DNA of 64,000 nucleotides from an uncultured Adlercreutzia sp. (lineage in GTDB: Bacteria > Actinomycetota > Coriobacteriia > Coriobacteriales > Eggerthellaceae), in contig NZ_CAUASN010000003.1 in NCBI RefSeq assembly GCF_958431955.1, forward strand, positions 59,642 to 123,641, in the 5' to 3' direction. This document shows positions 37,362 to 46,348 of this stretch, one piece after another. The position numbers were made by a program, and so were the translations under genes. The number at the start of each line of letters is the position of its first letter. Position 1 is the first letter of the stretch. The notes under the pieces are model-generated. The model was given only the letters and a program-made list of their open reading frames with translations. It was not told the DNA's origin and made no database searches.

Positions 37362-39414
37362 CGATCACCACTCCCACAACCAACGCCGCTCCTACGACCG
37401 CGCCTCCCAGGGCGACCGCAACGCCCAGGGCGGCCCGCGCCAGAATCGTGGCCCTCGTCCCGGCGGCAAGCCCTACGGCAACCGCGACGGGAAGCCCGGC
37501 GGGTTCCGCGGCGGCAAGCCCTCCGGCCCGCGCAAGGACGGCAAGCCCTACGGCGGCCGCGACGATAAGCCGGGCGGCTTCCGCAAGGACGGCCCCCGTG
37601 ACGGAAGGCCCGGCGGCCCCCGCGGCAAGTTCGGCCAAAACGGCGGCGACCGCTCGCGCGAAGGCGGCTTTTCCGGCCGCAGAGACGGCGGAAGCGGCCC
37701 GCGCGACGGCTATCGCGGTCAGAACGGCGATGTCCGCTTGAGCGAAGGGGGCTTTTCTGCCCACAAGGATTTCCGGGATCGCGGCGGCAAGCCGTCCGGC
37801 GACCGCGCGCCCCGCAAGGACTTCGCTCCCCGTGATGGCAAGCCGGGCGGCTTCCGCAAGGACGACCGCGGCCCGCGCCGCGACTTCCGCGACCAGGGCC
37901 ATCCGCGCGAGGTGTTCGTCGACGGCAAGCTGATGGCCGCCCCCGATCAGGATGCGCCCCGCTCCCGCGACGATCGCGGCGGCTTCCGCAGCGGCAGCGG
38001 CGGGGGAGGCCCGCGCCGCGACAAGACGGGCGGCGTGAAGGCCCACAAGGCCACCACGGCCCGCCAGCTGGCCCTCGCGGCGCTGCACCAGATGCGCGGC
38101 CGCGACGCCTTCGCCCAGGACATCATCGCCAAAACCATCGACACCTCCCGCATCTCGCGCGAGGAGCGCGCCTTCGCCACGCGCCTCGTGCTCGGCGTGG
38201 CCAGCACCCGCGGCACACTCGAGGAGATCGTGACCGGCTGCATGGACTCGCCCGACGATGCGGCGCCGGCCGTGCGCGACGCGCTGTGTCTGTCGGCCTA
38301 CGAGATCATCTTCCTGCAGAAGAGCCCGCATGCGGCCGTGGACCAGGGCGTTGAACTGGTGAAGTCGGTGGCCCCGCGCGCGGGTGGCCTGGCCAACGCG
38401 GTGCTGCGCCGCGTCGTGCGCGCCAAGGAGAGCTTCCCCTTCGGCGACCCGCGCACCGACATCGCGGCCTACGCGCGCCTGCACGGCTTCCCCGTATGGC
38501 TCGCCGAGCGGCTCATCGCCGAGCTCGGGCCCCAGGGCGCGCGCGATTTCATGGTGGCCTCCAACGAGCCGGCGCCGGTGTTCATCGCCGTGAACGCGGT
38601 GAAGGCCACCGACGACGAGGTGGTCTCGGTGCTGGCCGACGCCCACGGCGAGCCCGAGCCGGTGGAGGTGAACGGGCGCGCGGTGCCCGGCTGCTACCGC
38701 GTGTGCTCCGGCGTGCCGCTGCTCGACGGGCGCGTGCGCCGCATGTTCAGCCAGGGCCTCCTGCTCGTGAGCGACGCCACCTCACAGGCCATCGCGAGTT
38801 TGGTGGTGGGAGAGGAGGCCCCGGCCTCCTTCCTGGAGGTGGGCGCCGGGCGGGCCACCAAGACCATCCTCGACCAGAGCCTGGCCTACCGCCGCTTCGG
38901 CGCGCAGATTCCCGACTACGTCACCGTGGACGTGCACGCCTTCAAGACGAAGCTTCTGCAGGAGCGCACCGAGCAGTACGGCATCCAGGTGGCCGAGCCC
39001 TACATCGGGGACGCCACCGACCTCACCGCGCTCGTGGGAGAGCGCACCTTCGACCGTGTGTTCATCGACTCGCCGTGCACGGGTCTGGGCACCCTGCGCC
39101 GCCATGCCGACATCCGCTGGCGTTTGCGCCCCGAGACCATCGCCGAGTCGGCGGCCCTCGACGCGCGCCTGCTGGAGAGCGCGGCTGCGCATGTGGCCCC
39201 GGGCGGCATCCTGGCCTACGCCACCTGCACGATCACCCACGAGGAGAACGCCGACGCGGTGGCAGCCTTCCTGGACACCGAGGCCGGCGCCGCCTTCGAG
39301 GTGGTGCCCTGCGGCAGCTCCGATCTGGGCGCCGAGTCCCCGTTCTTCTCGGTGACCCTGACCCCCGGTGGCCCCGACGCCCACTTCCTCGCCCTTTTGC
39401 GGAAGAAGGCGTAG
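37354..39414 (+). CDS. rsmB: 16S rRNA (cytosine-5) methyltransferase with RGG-like N-terminal tail
   Basis: A 686-residue protein. Residues 1 to about 230 are low complexity, rich in Gly, Arg, Lys, Asp and Pro, with repeated KPGGFRKD and RDGxxGG units. A NusB-like domain (about 235-365) and an RNA m5C methyltransferase domain follow. The two methyltransferase cysteines are in IDSPCTGLG (C575) and YATCTI (C625). The SAM motif I usually reads CAAPGGKT; here it is EVGAGRATKT, which is atypical. The target is presumably C967 of 16S rRNA. The GTG start overlaps fmt. The disordered tail may bind RNA. Confidence 0.87.
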   Translation: MSNDHHSHNQRRSYDRASQGDRNAQGGPRQNRGPRPGGKPYGNRDGKPGGFRGGKPSGPRKDGKPYGGRDDKPGGFRKDGPRDGRPGGPRGKFGQNGGDRSREGGFSGRRDGGSGPRDGYRGQNGDVRLSEGGFSAHKDFRDRGGKPSGDRAPRKDFAPRDGKPGGFRKDDRGPRRDFRDQGHPREVFVDGKLMAAPDQDAPRSRDDRGGFRSGSGGGGPRRDKTGGVKAHKATTARQLALAALHQMRGRDAFAQDIIAKTIDTSRISREERAFATRLVLGVASTRGTLEEIVTGCMDSPDDAAPAVRDALCLSAYEIIFLQKSPHAAVDQGVELVKSVAPRAGGLANAVLRRVVRAKESFPFGDPRTDIAAYARLHGFPVWLAERLIAELGPQGARDFMVASNEPAPVFIAVNAVKATDDEVVSVLADAHGEPEPVEVNGRAVPGCYRVCSGVPLLDGRVRRMFSQGLLLVSDATSQAIASLVVGEEAPASFLEVGAGRATKTILDQSLAYRRFGAQIPDYVTVDVHAFKTKLLQERTEQYGIQVAEPYIGDATDLTALVGERTFDRVFIDSPCTGLGTLRRHADIRWRLRPETIAESAALDARLLESAAAHVAPGGILAYATCTITHEENADAVAAFLDTEAGAAFEVVPCGSSDLGAESPFFSVTLTPGGPDAHFLALLRKKA

Positions 39415-39437
39415 GGAATTTCCGACTGCGACTTCAG

Positions 39438-39472
39438 AGCGGCCATCCTTTAAGGTGGCCGCTTTGCTTTTC
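39438..39472 (+). terminator. Terminator of the def-fmt-rsmB operon
   Basis: AGCGGCCA pairs with TGGCCGCT, extended inward by CCTT/AAGG with a one-base bulge, followed by TTGCTTTT. Confidence 0.75.
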
Positions 39473-39612
39473 GGCTGCGCCTATGGCGTGCTTACGGCAA
39501 AAACTATAGGTGCATTGCCGATAATTTTACGAATGTGAAACGTTGACCGTCGGGGTGTCAGTAAAATAACGGGCTACGTATTATTCCGAGATCGAAAAGG
39601 AGGTCGCAGGTC

Positions 39613-40197
39613 GTGGAGCCGAATATCAAAGAGGTGGCGGGGCGCATCCGCGCTCTGCGCGAGGACATGGATCTCACTCTGCAGGAGATGGCCGAGGCCA
39701 CGGGCCGTACCACCGCCGAGTACGCCGCCCAGGAGAGCGGGGAAGAGGATCTGTCCTTCACCTTCCTGTACAAGTGCGCCGACAAGTTCGGCGTGGACGT
39801 CATCGAGCTGCTCACCGGCGAGAACCCGCATCTGACGGGCTACTCGCTCACCCGCGCCGGCGAGGGGCTGTCCATCAAGCGCCGCGCGGGCTTCGAGTAC
39901 CTGCACAAGGCGCCGCACTTCCGCCACAAGCTGGCTGAGCCCTTCGTGGTGACCGCCCCTTACCTGGAAGAGGAGCAGGGCGTGCCGGTGCACCTGTCGC
40001 GCCACGAGGGCCAGGAGCTCGACTTCATCATCTCCGGCCAGATGCGCTTCGCCTACGAGGACCACGAGGAGATCCTGAACGCGGGCGACGTGGTCATGTA
40101 CGACTCCGGCCGCGGCCACGGCATGGTGGCCACCGGCGGCGAGCCTTGCGTGTTCCTCGCCATCGTCATGAAGCCCGAGGGGGAGAAGATTATCTAG
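39613..40197 (+). CDS. XRE-cupin regulator 1
   Basis: A 194-residue protein with an N-terminal helix-turn-helix of the XRE type (VAGRIRALREDMDLTLQEMAEATGRTTAEYAAQE, seen at residues 8-42; DLTLQEMAEATG is the core) and a C-terminal cupin barrel (HEGQELDFIISGQMRF..LNAGDVVMYDSGRGHG). Such proteins sense a small molecule in the cupin and regulate neighbouring genes. The start is GTG behind AAAAGGAGG. A second member of the same family lies at 45606, and each directly precedes an acyl-CoA synthetase gene, so each probably controls the adjacent synthetase. Confidence 0.86.
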   Translation: MEPNIKEVAGRIRALREDMDLTLQEMAEATGRTTAEYAAQESGEEDLSFTFLYKCADKFGVDVIELLTGENPHLTGYSLTRAGEGLSIKRRAGFEYLHKAPHFRHKLAEPFVVTAPYLEEEQGVPVHLSRHEGQELDFIISGQMRFAYEDHEEILNAGDVVMYDSGRGHGMVATGGEPCVFLAIVMKPEGEKII

Positions 40198-40305
40198 GCG
40201 GCCCCGGCATGCCGTCCGCAGAGCGCAGTCGCGCCTGCGGGCAGCCCCGGCGTCGCCTTTTCACGATCATCTTCCGCCGACGACTTTATGAACGAGGAAC
40301 CTATC

Positions 40306-42096
40306 ATGCGACATATCAACGAACGCTACGTCACCGAGGCCTACGACGACAACGGCCTGCTCACCCAGTTCGACGTGAACGTGCCCGCCGACTTCAACTT
40401 CGCCTACGACGTGGTGGACGACATCGCGCTGGCCGACCCCGATCGCACCGCCATGGTGTGGTGCAACCCCGAGGGCGAGGAGCACGTCTTCACCTTCGCC
40501 GACATGAAGTACTGGTCGGACAAGACGGCCAACTTCTTCGCGGACTGCGGCATCGGCCGCGGCGACTTCGTCATGGTCATCCTGCGCCGCCACTACCAGT
40601 TCTGGTTCACCATGCTGGCCCTGGCGAAGCTCGGTGCGGTGGCGGTGCCGGCCACCTTCATGCTGAAGGAGCACGACCTGACCTACCGCCTTCAGGGCGC
40701 CGACATCAAGGCCGTGGTATGCACGAGCGCCGGCGACATCGCCGAGGTGGTGGATGCCGTGGCGGGGGAGTGCCCCAGCGTGCAGACGCTCATCCTGGTG
40801 AACCCGGCCGGCGCGGGCCTCACGCCCCAGGACGCCGACGGCACCTGGCTCATCGGCGAGGGCGAGCTGGCGGGTCCGGCGCTCTCGGGTCCCGAGGGCA
40901 TCTGCGCGGTGCCGGCTGAGCGCGCGGGCTGGCGCGACTTCAACTCCGAGGTGCGCGCCGCTTCGGCCGACTTCGCCCGGCGCGAGACGGCCTCTGCCGA
41001 CCCCATGCTCATGTACTTCTCCAGCGGCACCACGGGCAACCCCAAGATGGTGCTGCACGACTCGGGCTACGCGCTCGCGCACCTCATCACGGCGAAGCAC
41101 TGGCATAACGTGAACCCCGAGGGCCTGCACTTCACCATCGCCGACACCGGCTGGGGCAAGGCCGTGTGGGGCAAGTTCTTCGGGCAGTGGCTCATGGAGG
41201 CCGCGGTGCTCACCTACGACTTCGACCGCTACAACCCCGCCGACATCCTCACGCTCATCGGAAAGTACGGCGTGACCACCTTGTGCTGCCCGCCCACGAT
41301 GTACCGCCTCATGACCGAGGTGGACGTGGACGCCTTCGACCTGTCCAGCCTTCAGTACTGCACCACGGCCGGCGAGGCGCTGAACCCCGACCTGTTCGAC
41401 TTCTGGCGCGAGCACACCGGCCTTACCATCTACGAGGGCTTCGGCCAGACCGAAACGCCCCTGACCGTGGGCAACCTCACGAACTCCACGCCGCGCCCCG
41501 GCTCGATGGGCAAGCCCGTGCCGCTGTATCAGATGGCCATTCTGCGCGGCGACGGCACCGAGTGCGATACCGGCGAGACCGGCGAGATCTGCATCGGGAT
41601 AGACCCGCACCCGGCCGGCATCATGATGGAGTACTACCGCAACCCCGAAAAGACCGCCGAGGCCATGTACGACGGCTGGTACCACACTGGCGACACGGCC
41701 TGGCGCGACGAGGAGGGCAACTACTGGTACGTGGGCCGCAACGACGACGTCATCAAATCGAGCGGCTACCGCATCGGGCCCTTCGAAATCGAGAGCGTGC
41801 TTCTGGAGCACGACGCCGTGCGCGAGTGCGCGGTGACCGGCGTGCCCGACCCGGTGCGCGGGTTCGCCGTGAAGGCCACGGTGGTGCTCGCCGACGGGTG
41901 GAAGGGCTCCGACGCCCTTACCGAGGAGCTGCAGAAGTGGGTGAAGCGCCAGACGGCCCCCTACAAGTACCCGCGTATCATCGAGTACGTGGACGACTTG
42001 CCCCGCACTGTGAACGGGAAGATCCGCCGCGCGGCCATCCGCGAGGCCGACCGCACCCACCACGAGTCGAAGAAGACCCCCGAGGGGCTGATCTAG
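40306..42096 (+). CDS. AMP-forming acyl-CoA synthetase (MACS type) 1
   Basis: A 596-residue adenylate-forming synthetase. P-loop YFSSGTTGNPKMVLHD, GFGQTET (A5 motif), GWYHTGDTAWRDEEG, the hinge NDDVIKSSGYRIGPFEIES and the catalytic lysine in RTVNGKIRR. GQTET and the DTGWGKAVWGKFFGQW segment place it with medium-chain/acetyl-CoA-synthetase-like enzymes. The start at 40306 follows GAACGAGGAACC; another ATG lies 18 bases upstream with a poorer site. In this cluster it would interconvert free acids and acyl-CoAs handled by the oxidoreductase downstream. It ends one base before the ATPase gene. Confidence 0.88.
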   Translation: MRHINERYVTEAYDDNGLLTQFDVNVPADFNFAYDVVDDIALADPDRTAMVWCNPEGEEHVFTFADMKYWSDKTANFFADCGIGRGDFVMVILRRHYQFWFTMLALAKLGAVAVPATFMLKEHDLTYRLQGADIKAVVCTSAGDIAEVVDAVAGECPSVQTLILVNPAGAGLTPQDADGTWLIGEGELAGPALSGPEGICAVPAERAGWRDFNSEVRAASADFARRETASADPMLMYFSSGTTGNPKMVLHDSGYALAHLITAKHWHNVNPEGLHFTIADTGWGKAVWGKFFGQWLMEAAVLTYDFDRYNPADILTLIGKYGVTTLCCPPTMYRLMTEVDVDAFDLSSLQYCTTAGEALNPDLFDFWREHTGLTIYEGFGQTETPLTVGNLTNSTPRPGSMGKPVPLYQMAILRGDGTECDTGETGEICIGIDPHPAGIMMEYYRNPEKTAEAMYDGWYHTGDTAWRDEEGNYWYVGRNDDVIKSSGYRIGPFEIESVLLEHDAVRECAVTGVPDPVRGFAVKATVVLADGWKGSDALTEELQKWVKRQTAPYKYPRIIEYVDDLPRTVNGKIRRAAIREADRTHHESKKTPEGLI

Positions 42097-42097
42097 G

Positions 42098-42847
42098 GTG
42101 GCACGCGCGGGCGAAGTGCCCTTCGCGCTGGCGCCGGTGACCGTGGTGGTGGGCCACTACGGGGTGGGGAAGACCAACTTCGCCCTGAACCTGGCCCTGG
42201 ATGCCGCCGCGGCCGGCTACGAGGTCACCCTGGCCGATATGGACGTGGTGAACCCGTACTTCCGCTCGAGCGAGTACGCGGGGCTTTTGGAAGAGGCGGG
42301 CGTGCGCCTCATCGCTCCGGTGTTCGGCGGGGCGGGGACGAGTTTGGACGTGCCCTCGCTCACCGGCGCGGTGGTGCCCGCCATCGAGGCCGCCTACGCG
42401 GAGGATGCCGCCGGCGCGCCCGGCGCGCCCCGCAAGGCCGTCGTCATCGACGCCGGGGGCGACGATGTGGGCGCCACGGCGCTCGCGCGCTTCGCGCCGG
42501 CCATCCGCGCCGGGCGCCACGAGGTGCTCTATGTGGTGAACGCGCGGCGCAACCGCACCCAGACTCCCGACGAGGCCGCCGCGGTGCTCGCCGAGATCCA
42601 GGCGAAATGCGGTCTGGCCGCCACGGCGGTGGTGAACAACACCCACCTCCAGGGCGAGACGACGCTGGGACACATTGCTGAAAGTGTCCCGTTCGCCCAG
42701 GCAGTAGCCGCAAAGGCGGGGGTGCCGGTTGCGTGCACTACGGTGCCGAAGTCGGCCATTCGGCGGGAAAGCGACCCCGCACCGGCGCTTTCGGGCCTGC
42801 CAGGCGGCTATCCTGTGGAAGTGCTGGTGGCGCCGCCCTGGGCCTAG
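42098..42847 (+). CDS. P-loop ATPase of the MinD/Mrp-like class, unknown function
   Basis: A 249-residue protein with a deviant Walker A loop (VVGHYGVGKTNFALNLAL, near residue 18), a switch-like ADMDVVNPYFRSSEY, and a VVIDAGGDDVGA Walker-B-like strand. It resembles ParA/MinD/CooC-type ATPases, but without the signature lysine pair. Its location, tightly packed between an acyl-CoA synthetase and the 2-oxoacid:ferredoxin oxidoreductase genes, suggests a role with that enzyme, perhaps in assembly or regulation; this is inference. It starts with GTG. An amber gap of one base separates it from the synthetase. Confidence 0.75.
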   Translation: MARAGEVPFALAPVTVVVGHYGVGKTNFALNLALDAAAAGYEVTLADMDVVNPYFRSSEYAGLLEEAGVRLIAPVFGGAGTSLDVPSLTGAVVPAIEAAYAEDAAGAPGAPRKAVVIDAGGDDVGATALARFAPAIRAGRHEVLYVVNARRNRTQTPDEAAAVLAEIQAKCGLAATAVVNNTHLQGETTLGHIAESVPFAQAVAAKAGVPVACTTVPKSAIRRESDPAPALSGLPGGYPVEVLVAPPWA

Positions 42848-42919
42848 GGCGCGCCGCATCGAGACGAGAGAAACGGCAGCGGCGCTGCGCGCGCCGCCCG
42901 AGAGATTGAGGAGGTTTCC

Positions 42920-43126
42920 ATGGCGCGAGTGACCGTCGACGACTTCTTCTGCAAGGGCTGCGGCCTGTGCGTGGACGTCTGCCCGGTATCCATCCTCGAG
43001 CTGGATCCGGACGTTATCACGGCCAAGGGCTATCACCCGGCCCATTGCGTCGATCAGGACAAGTGCACGGGCTGCTGCACGTGCGCGACGATGTGCCCGG
43101 ATGTGGCCATCACGGTGGAAAGGTAG
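42920..43126 (+). CDS. 2-oxoacid:ferredoxin oxidoreductase, delta (ferredoxin) subunit
   Basis: A 68-residue 2[4Fe-4S] ferredoxin. The two cluster motifs are C11xxC14xxC17xxxC21P and C49xxC52xxC55xxxC59P. It is the electron-carrying subunit of a four-part VOR/KOR-type enzyme whose catalytic subunits follow at once. The ribosome-binding site is GAGGAGG. The spacing of 4 bases to the next gene and a shared direction support one operon. Confidence 0.9.
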   Translation: MARVTVDDFFCKGCGLCVDVCPVSILELDPDVITAKGYHPAHCVDQDKCTGCCTCATMCPDVAITVER

Positions 43127-43130
43127 TCCT

Positions 43131-44201
43131 ATGGCAGAGAAAGTACTCATGAAGGGCAACGAGGCCATGGCCGAGGCGGCCATGCGCGCCGGTTGCCGCT
43201 TCTTCTTCGGTTACCCCATCACCCCGCAGACCGAGGTGGCGGCCTACATGGCGAAGATGATGCCGAAGGTGGGGGGCACCTACCTGCAGGCTGAGTCCGA
43301 GGTGGCGGCCATCAACATGGTCTACGGCGCCGCCGCGGCCGGTGCCCGCGTGCTGACCTCGTCCTCGTCGCCGGGCATCTCGCTCAAGGCGGAGGGCATC
43401 TCGTATATGGCCGGCGCCGATCTGCCGGGCGTGATCATCAACGTGCAGCGCGGGGGCCCGGGCCTGGGCTCCATCCAGCCCTCCCAGGCCGACTACTGGC
43501 AGGCCACCAAGGCCACCGGCCACGGCGACTTCCATATCGTGGTGTACGCTCCCTCCACCGTGCAGGAGATGGCCGACTACGCCTTTAAGGCCTTCGACAC
43601 CGCCGATGAGTACCGCGTGCCCGTCATGATCATGGCCGACGGCATGCTCGGCCAGATGATGGAGCCGGTGGTGCTGCCCGAGCCGCTTTCCGAGGACGAG
43701 CTGCCCGAGAAGCCCTGGGCCACCGACGGCCACGGCATGAAGCGCCCCCACAACGTGGTGAACTCGCTGTACCTCACCGCCGAGGACCTGGAGAACTTGA
43801 ACCGCGAGCGCTACGAGCGCTACGCGACCATCGTCGCGAACGAGCAGCTCTCCGAGAGCTACCTCACCGAGGATGCCGACATCGTGCTCGTGGCCTTCGG
43901 CGGCGCGGCGCGCGTGGCCCGCTCGGCGGTGAACGCCGCCCGCGAGCAGGGCATCAAGGCGGGGCTTTTCCGGCCCATCACCCTGTGGCCCTTCCCGACC
44001 GAGGCGCTTTCCGCGCTTGTGCCCCAAGCCAAGGGCTTCCTCGATGTGGAGATGAACATGGGCCAGATGATCGAGGACGTGCGCCTGGTGGTGGCCGACC
44101 GCGCGCCCGTGGAGTTCTTCGGCCGCACCGGCGGCGTCATCCCGACGCCCGACGAGGTGCTTGCGGCCATTGTCGCTTTGAACGAGAAGGTAGGTGAGTA
44201 G
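43131..44201 (+). CDS. 2-oxoacid:ferredoxin oxidoreductase, alpha subunit (VorB/KorA-like)
   Basis: A 356-residue subunit. It starts MAEKVLMKGNEAMAEAAMRAGC and has FGYPITPQTEVAAYM and SSSSPGISLKAEGISYM, then the C-terminal transketolase-like domain DADIVLVAFGGAARVARSAV. Together with beta and gamma it oxidatively decarboxylates a 2-oxoacid to acyl-CoA, or carboxylates in reverse, with ferredoxin. The sequence fits the VOR/KOR class rather than pyruvate-specific enzymes, but the substrate (branched-chain, aryl or 2-oxoglutarate) is not determined. The start at 43131 lies just after the ferredoxin stop. Confidence 0.88.
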   Translation: MAEKVLMKGNEAMAEAAMRAGCRFFFGYPITPQTEVAAYMAKMMPKVGGTYLQAESEVAAINMVYGAAAAGARVLTSSSSPGISLKAEGISYMAGADLPGVIINVQRGGPGLGSIQPSQADYWQATKATGHGDFHIVVYAPSTVQEMADYAFKAFDTADEYRVPVMIMADGMLGQMMEPVVLPEPLSEDELPEKPWATDGHGMKRPHNVVNSLYLTAEDLENLNRERYERYATIVANEQLSESYLTEDADIVLVAFGGAARVARSAVNAAREQGIKAGLFRPITLWPFPTEALSALVPQAKGFLDVEMNMGQMIEDVRLVVADRAPVEFFGRTGGVIPTPDEVLAAIVALNEKVGE

Positions 44202-44202
44202 C

Positions 44203-45054
44203 ATGGCCGAGACCGCAGAGAAGGACCTGAAGGTCGTCTTCGAGCGCCCCCACGCGCTGCTGCCCGTGGTGACCAACTTCTGCCCGGGATGCCCCCACGG
44301 CATCGTGGAGCGCCTCGTGGCCGAGACCATGGACGAGCTGGGCGTGGAGGGGGAGACCATCGGCGTGGCGCCGGTGGGCTGCTCCGTTATCTCCTACGAC
44401 TTCTTCGGCTGCGACATGATCGAGGCCGCCCACGGCCGCGCGCCGGCGGTGGCCACCGCGGTGAAGCGCGTGCATCCCGACAAGGTGGTCTTCGCCTACC
44501 AGGGCGACGGGGACTTGGCCTCCATCGGCATGGCCGAGACCATCCACGCGGCCACCCGCGGCGAGAACATCACCATCATCTTCATCAACAACGCCATCTA
44601 CGGCATGACAGGCGGCCAGATGGCCCCCACGTCCCTGCCGAACCAGGTGACCCAGACGAGCCCCTACGGGCGCGACGTGGCCACCGCGGGCAACCCCATC
44701 CGCGTGAGTGAGCTCTTGAACGCGCTGGACGGCCCGGCCTACATCGAGCGCGTGACGGTGGACACGCCCAAGAACGTGCGCAAGGCGAAGAAGGCCATTA
44801 AGAAGGCCTTCCAGAACCAGATCGACGGCGTGGGCTACTCGTTCATCGAGGTGGTGTCCACCTGCCCCACCAACTGGGGCATGACGCCGCAGGACGCCTT
44901 CGAGTGGATGCGCGTGAACATGCTGCCCTACTACCCGCTCGGCGTGGTGCGCGACGTGACCGCCGAGGGCTTCGCGAACGCCGCCGAGGCTGCCGCCGCC
45001 CGCAACGCGGCCTGCCCCATCGCCCATCCCGAGAACGCCGAAGGAGGCAACTAA
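44203..45054 (+). CDS. 2-oxoacid:ferredoxin oxidoreductase, beta subunit (VorA/KorB-like)
   Basis: A 283-residue thiamine-diphosphate-binding subunit. The ThDP motif is GDGDLASIGMAETIHAATRGENITIIFINN. NFCPGCPHGIVERLV near residue 25 and STCPTNWGMTP near residue 220 hold conserved cysteines. It pairs with the alpha subunit to form the catalytic centre. ATG at 44203 is preferred to a GTG nine bases upstream. Its stop codon overlaps the gamma-subunit ATG by one base. Confidence 0.9.
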   Translation: MAETAEKDLKVVFERPHALLPVVTNFCPGCPHGIVERLVAETMDELGVEGETIGVAPVGCSVISYDFFGCDMIEAAHGRAPAVATAVKRVHPDKVVFAYQGDGDLASIGMAETIHAATRGENITIIFINNAIYGMTGGQMAPTSLPNQVTQTSPYGRDVATAGNPIRVSELLNALDGPAYIERVTVDTPKNVRKAKKAIKKAFQNQIDGVGYSFIEVVSTCPTNWGMTPQDAFEWMRVNMLPYYPLGVVRDVTAEGFANAAEAAAARNAACPIAHPENAEGGN

Positions 45055-45590
45055 TGGCCCAGGAACTCTCATGCGTCGTGGCCGGCTTCGGCGGCCAGGG
45101 GTCGCTGTTCGCCGGCAAGGTCATCGCCACGGCCGGCCTCATCGAGGACCGCGAGGTGTCGTGGATGCCCTCCTACGGCCCCGAGATGCGCGGCGGCACG
45201 GCCAACTGCTCGGTCACGCTGTCCGATGCGCCCATCGGAAGCCCGCTCGTGCTGGCGCCCAACGCGCTCATCGCGCTGAACCAGCCCTCCTTCGACAAGT
45301 TCATCGATACGGTGGTGGAAGGGGGCACCGTGGTGGTGGATACGGCCATGGTTCCGCAGCTGAGCGAGCCTGAGGGCGTTACCGTCATCGGCATCCCCGC
45401 CACGAAGCTGTGCGAGGAGGCGGGCATCAAGGGCCTCGGCAACATCGTGCTCATCGGCAAGCTCTGGGCCCAAACGGGCTTTTGCAGCCGCGAGGCGCTC
45501 GATGCGGCCATCGCCAAGTGCGTGCCGGCCAGGCGCCCCGAGAAGCTCGAGCAGAACCGCCGCGCCATCGAGCTCGGCATCAACGCTTAG
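45054..45590 (+). CDS. 2-oxoacid:ferredoxin oxidoreductase, gamma subunit
   Basis: A 178-residue subunit of the pyruvate/2-oxoacid ferredoxin oxidoreductase gamma family: VVAGFGGQGSLFAGKVIATAGL at the N-terminus, then SYGPEMRGGTANCSVTLSD and LIALNQPSFDKF. It helps form the CoA-binding part of the complex. AAGGAGG precedes the ATG inside the beta gene, and the one-base overlap indicates coupled translation. It completes the order delta-alpha-beta-gamma. Confidence 0.9.
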   Translation: MAQELSCVVAGFGGQGSLFAGKVIATAGLIEDREVSWMPSYGPEMRGGTANCSVTLSDAPIGSPLVLAPNALIALNQPSFDKFIDTVVEGGTVVVDTAMVPQLSEPEGVTVIGIPATKLCEEAGIKGLGNIVLIGKLWAQTGFCSREALDAAIAKCVPARRPEKLEQNRRAIELGINA

Positions 45591-45605
45591 AAAGAAGTGA
45601 CGAAC

Positions 45606-46157
45606 ATGGAAGAGAACCTGAAAGAACTCGGCATGCGCGTCCAGGGCCTGCGCGAGGCGTGCGACGTATCGCGCCACACCATGGCCCAGGAGCTCGGCGT
45701 GGACGTGGAGACCTACCGCGCCTGGGAGGAGACCGGGGTGGACATCCCCATCTCGGCCATCTACCACATGGCCACGAAGTTCAACGTCGATCTCGCCGAG
45801 ATCCTCACGGGCACGGCGCCCAAGCTCGACACCTATCACGTGGTGCGCAACGGCGAGGGCATCGACGTGGACCGCTTCCCGGGCTATCAGTACGAGGATC
45901 TGGCCTGGCGCTACGCCCGCAAGATCATGCAGCCCTTGCGCGTGGTGCTCGACCCGGCCGATGATGACGCCGAGCTCGTGAGCCATAGCGGCCAGGAGTT
46001 CAACTACGTGGTGGACGGCTCCATCACGCTCGTGTTCCAGGACCGCGAGATCGTGCTGAACGCCGGCGACTCCATCTACTTCAACCCGGAGTACCCCCAC
46101 GGCCAGCGCTGCAACGGCGATAAGCCGGCCACCTTCATCACCATCATCGCCGAGTAG
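45606..46157 (+). CDS. XRE-cupin regulator 2
   Basis: A 183-residue paralogue of the regulator at 39613: XRE helix-turn-helix (MRVQGLREACDVSRHTMAQELGVD, core VSRHTMAQELG) and a C-terminal cupin (HSGQEFNYVVDGSITLVF..LNAGDSIYFNPEYPHG). An in-frame GTG nine bases upstream is possible, but ATG at 45606 better fits AAAGAAGTGA. It directly follows the oxidoreductase genes and precedes the second synthetase. The two regulators differ in the cupin strands, so they probably answer different ligands. Confidence 0.85.
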   Translation: MEENLKELGMRVQGLREACDVSRHTMAQELGVDVETYRAWEETGVDIPISAIYHMATKFNVDLAEILTGTAPKLDTYHVVRNGEGIDVDRFPGYQYEDLAWRYARKIMQPLRVVLDPADDDAELVSHSGQEFNYVVDGSITLVFQDREIVLNAGDSIYFNPEYPHGQRCNGDKPATFITIIAE

Positions 46158-46206
46158 CCTGCAGCCAATCAAGGCATTCGGTTTCGGAAGAGGAGCGTTG
46201 CGATTT

Positions 46207-46300
46207 CGGATGCTTCGACCGAGCGAGTTCCGCAGCGAACGAGACAGTCCAGTGGACTGTCTCGCAGAGCGAGGACTGTTCGAGCGAATCGAAGTATCCG
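46207..46300 (-). repeat. Structured intergenic repeat, copy C (reverse orientation)
   Basis: Read on the minus strand, the core begins GCTCGAACAGTCCTCGCTCT and ends CGTTCGCTGCGGAACTCGC. The central hairpin is GAGACAGTCC/GGACTGTCTC with loop ACT. The closing arms CGGATGCTTCGA and TCGAAGTATCCG pair at 11 of 12 positions and are unique to this copy. It lies between the second XRE-cupin gene and its synthetase. Confidence 0.8.
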
Positions 46301-46348
46301 GAAGAGCGGCGCGGACGACCACAGGAGAGCAGAGAGAAGCAACCAACC

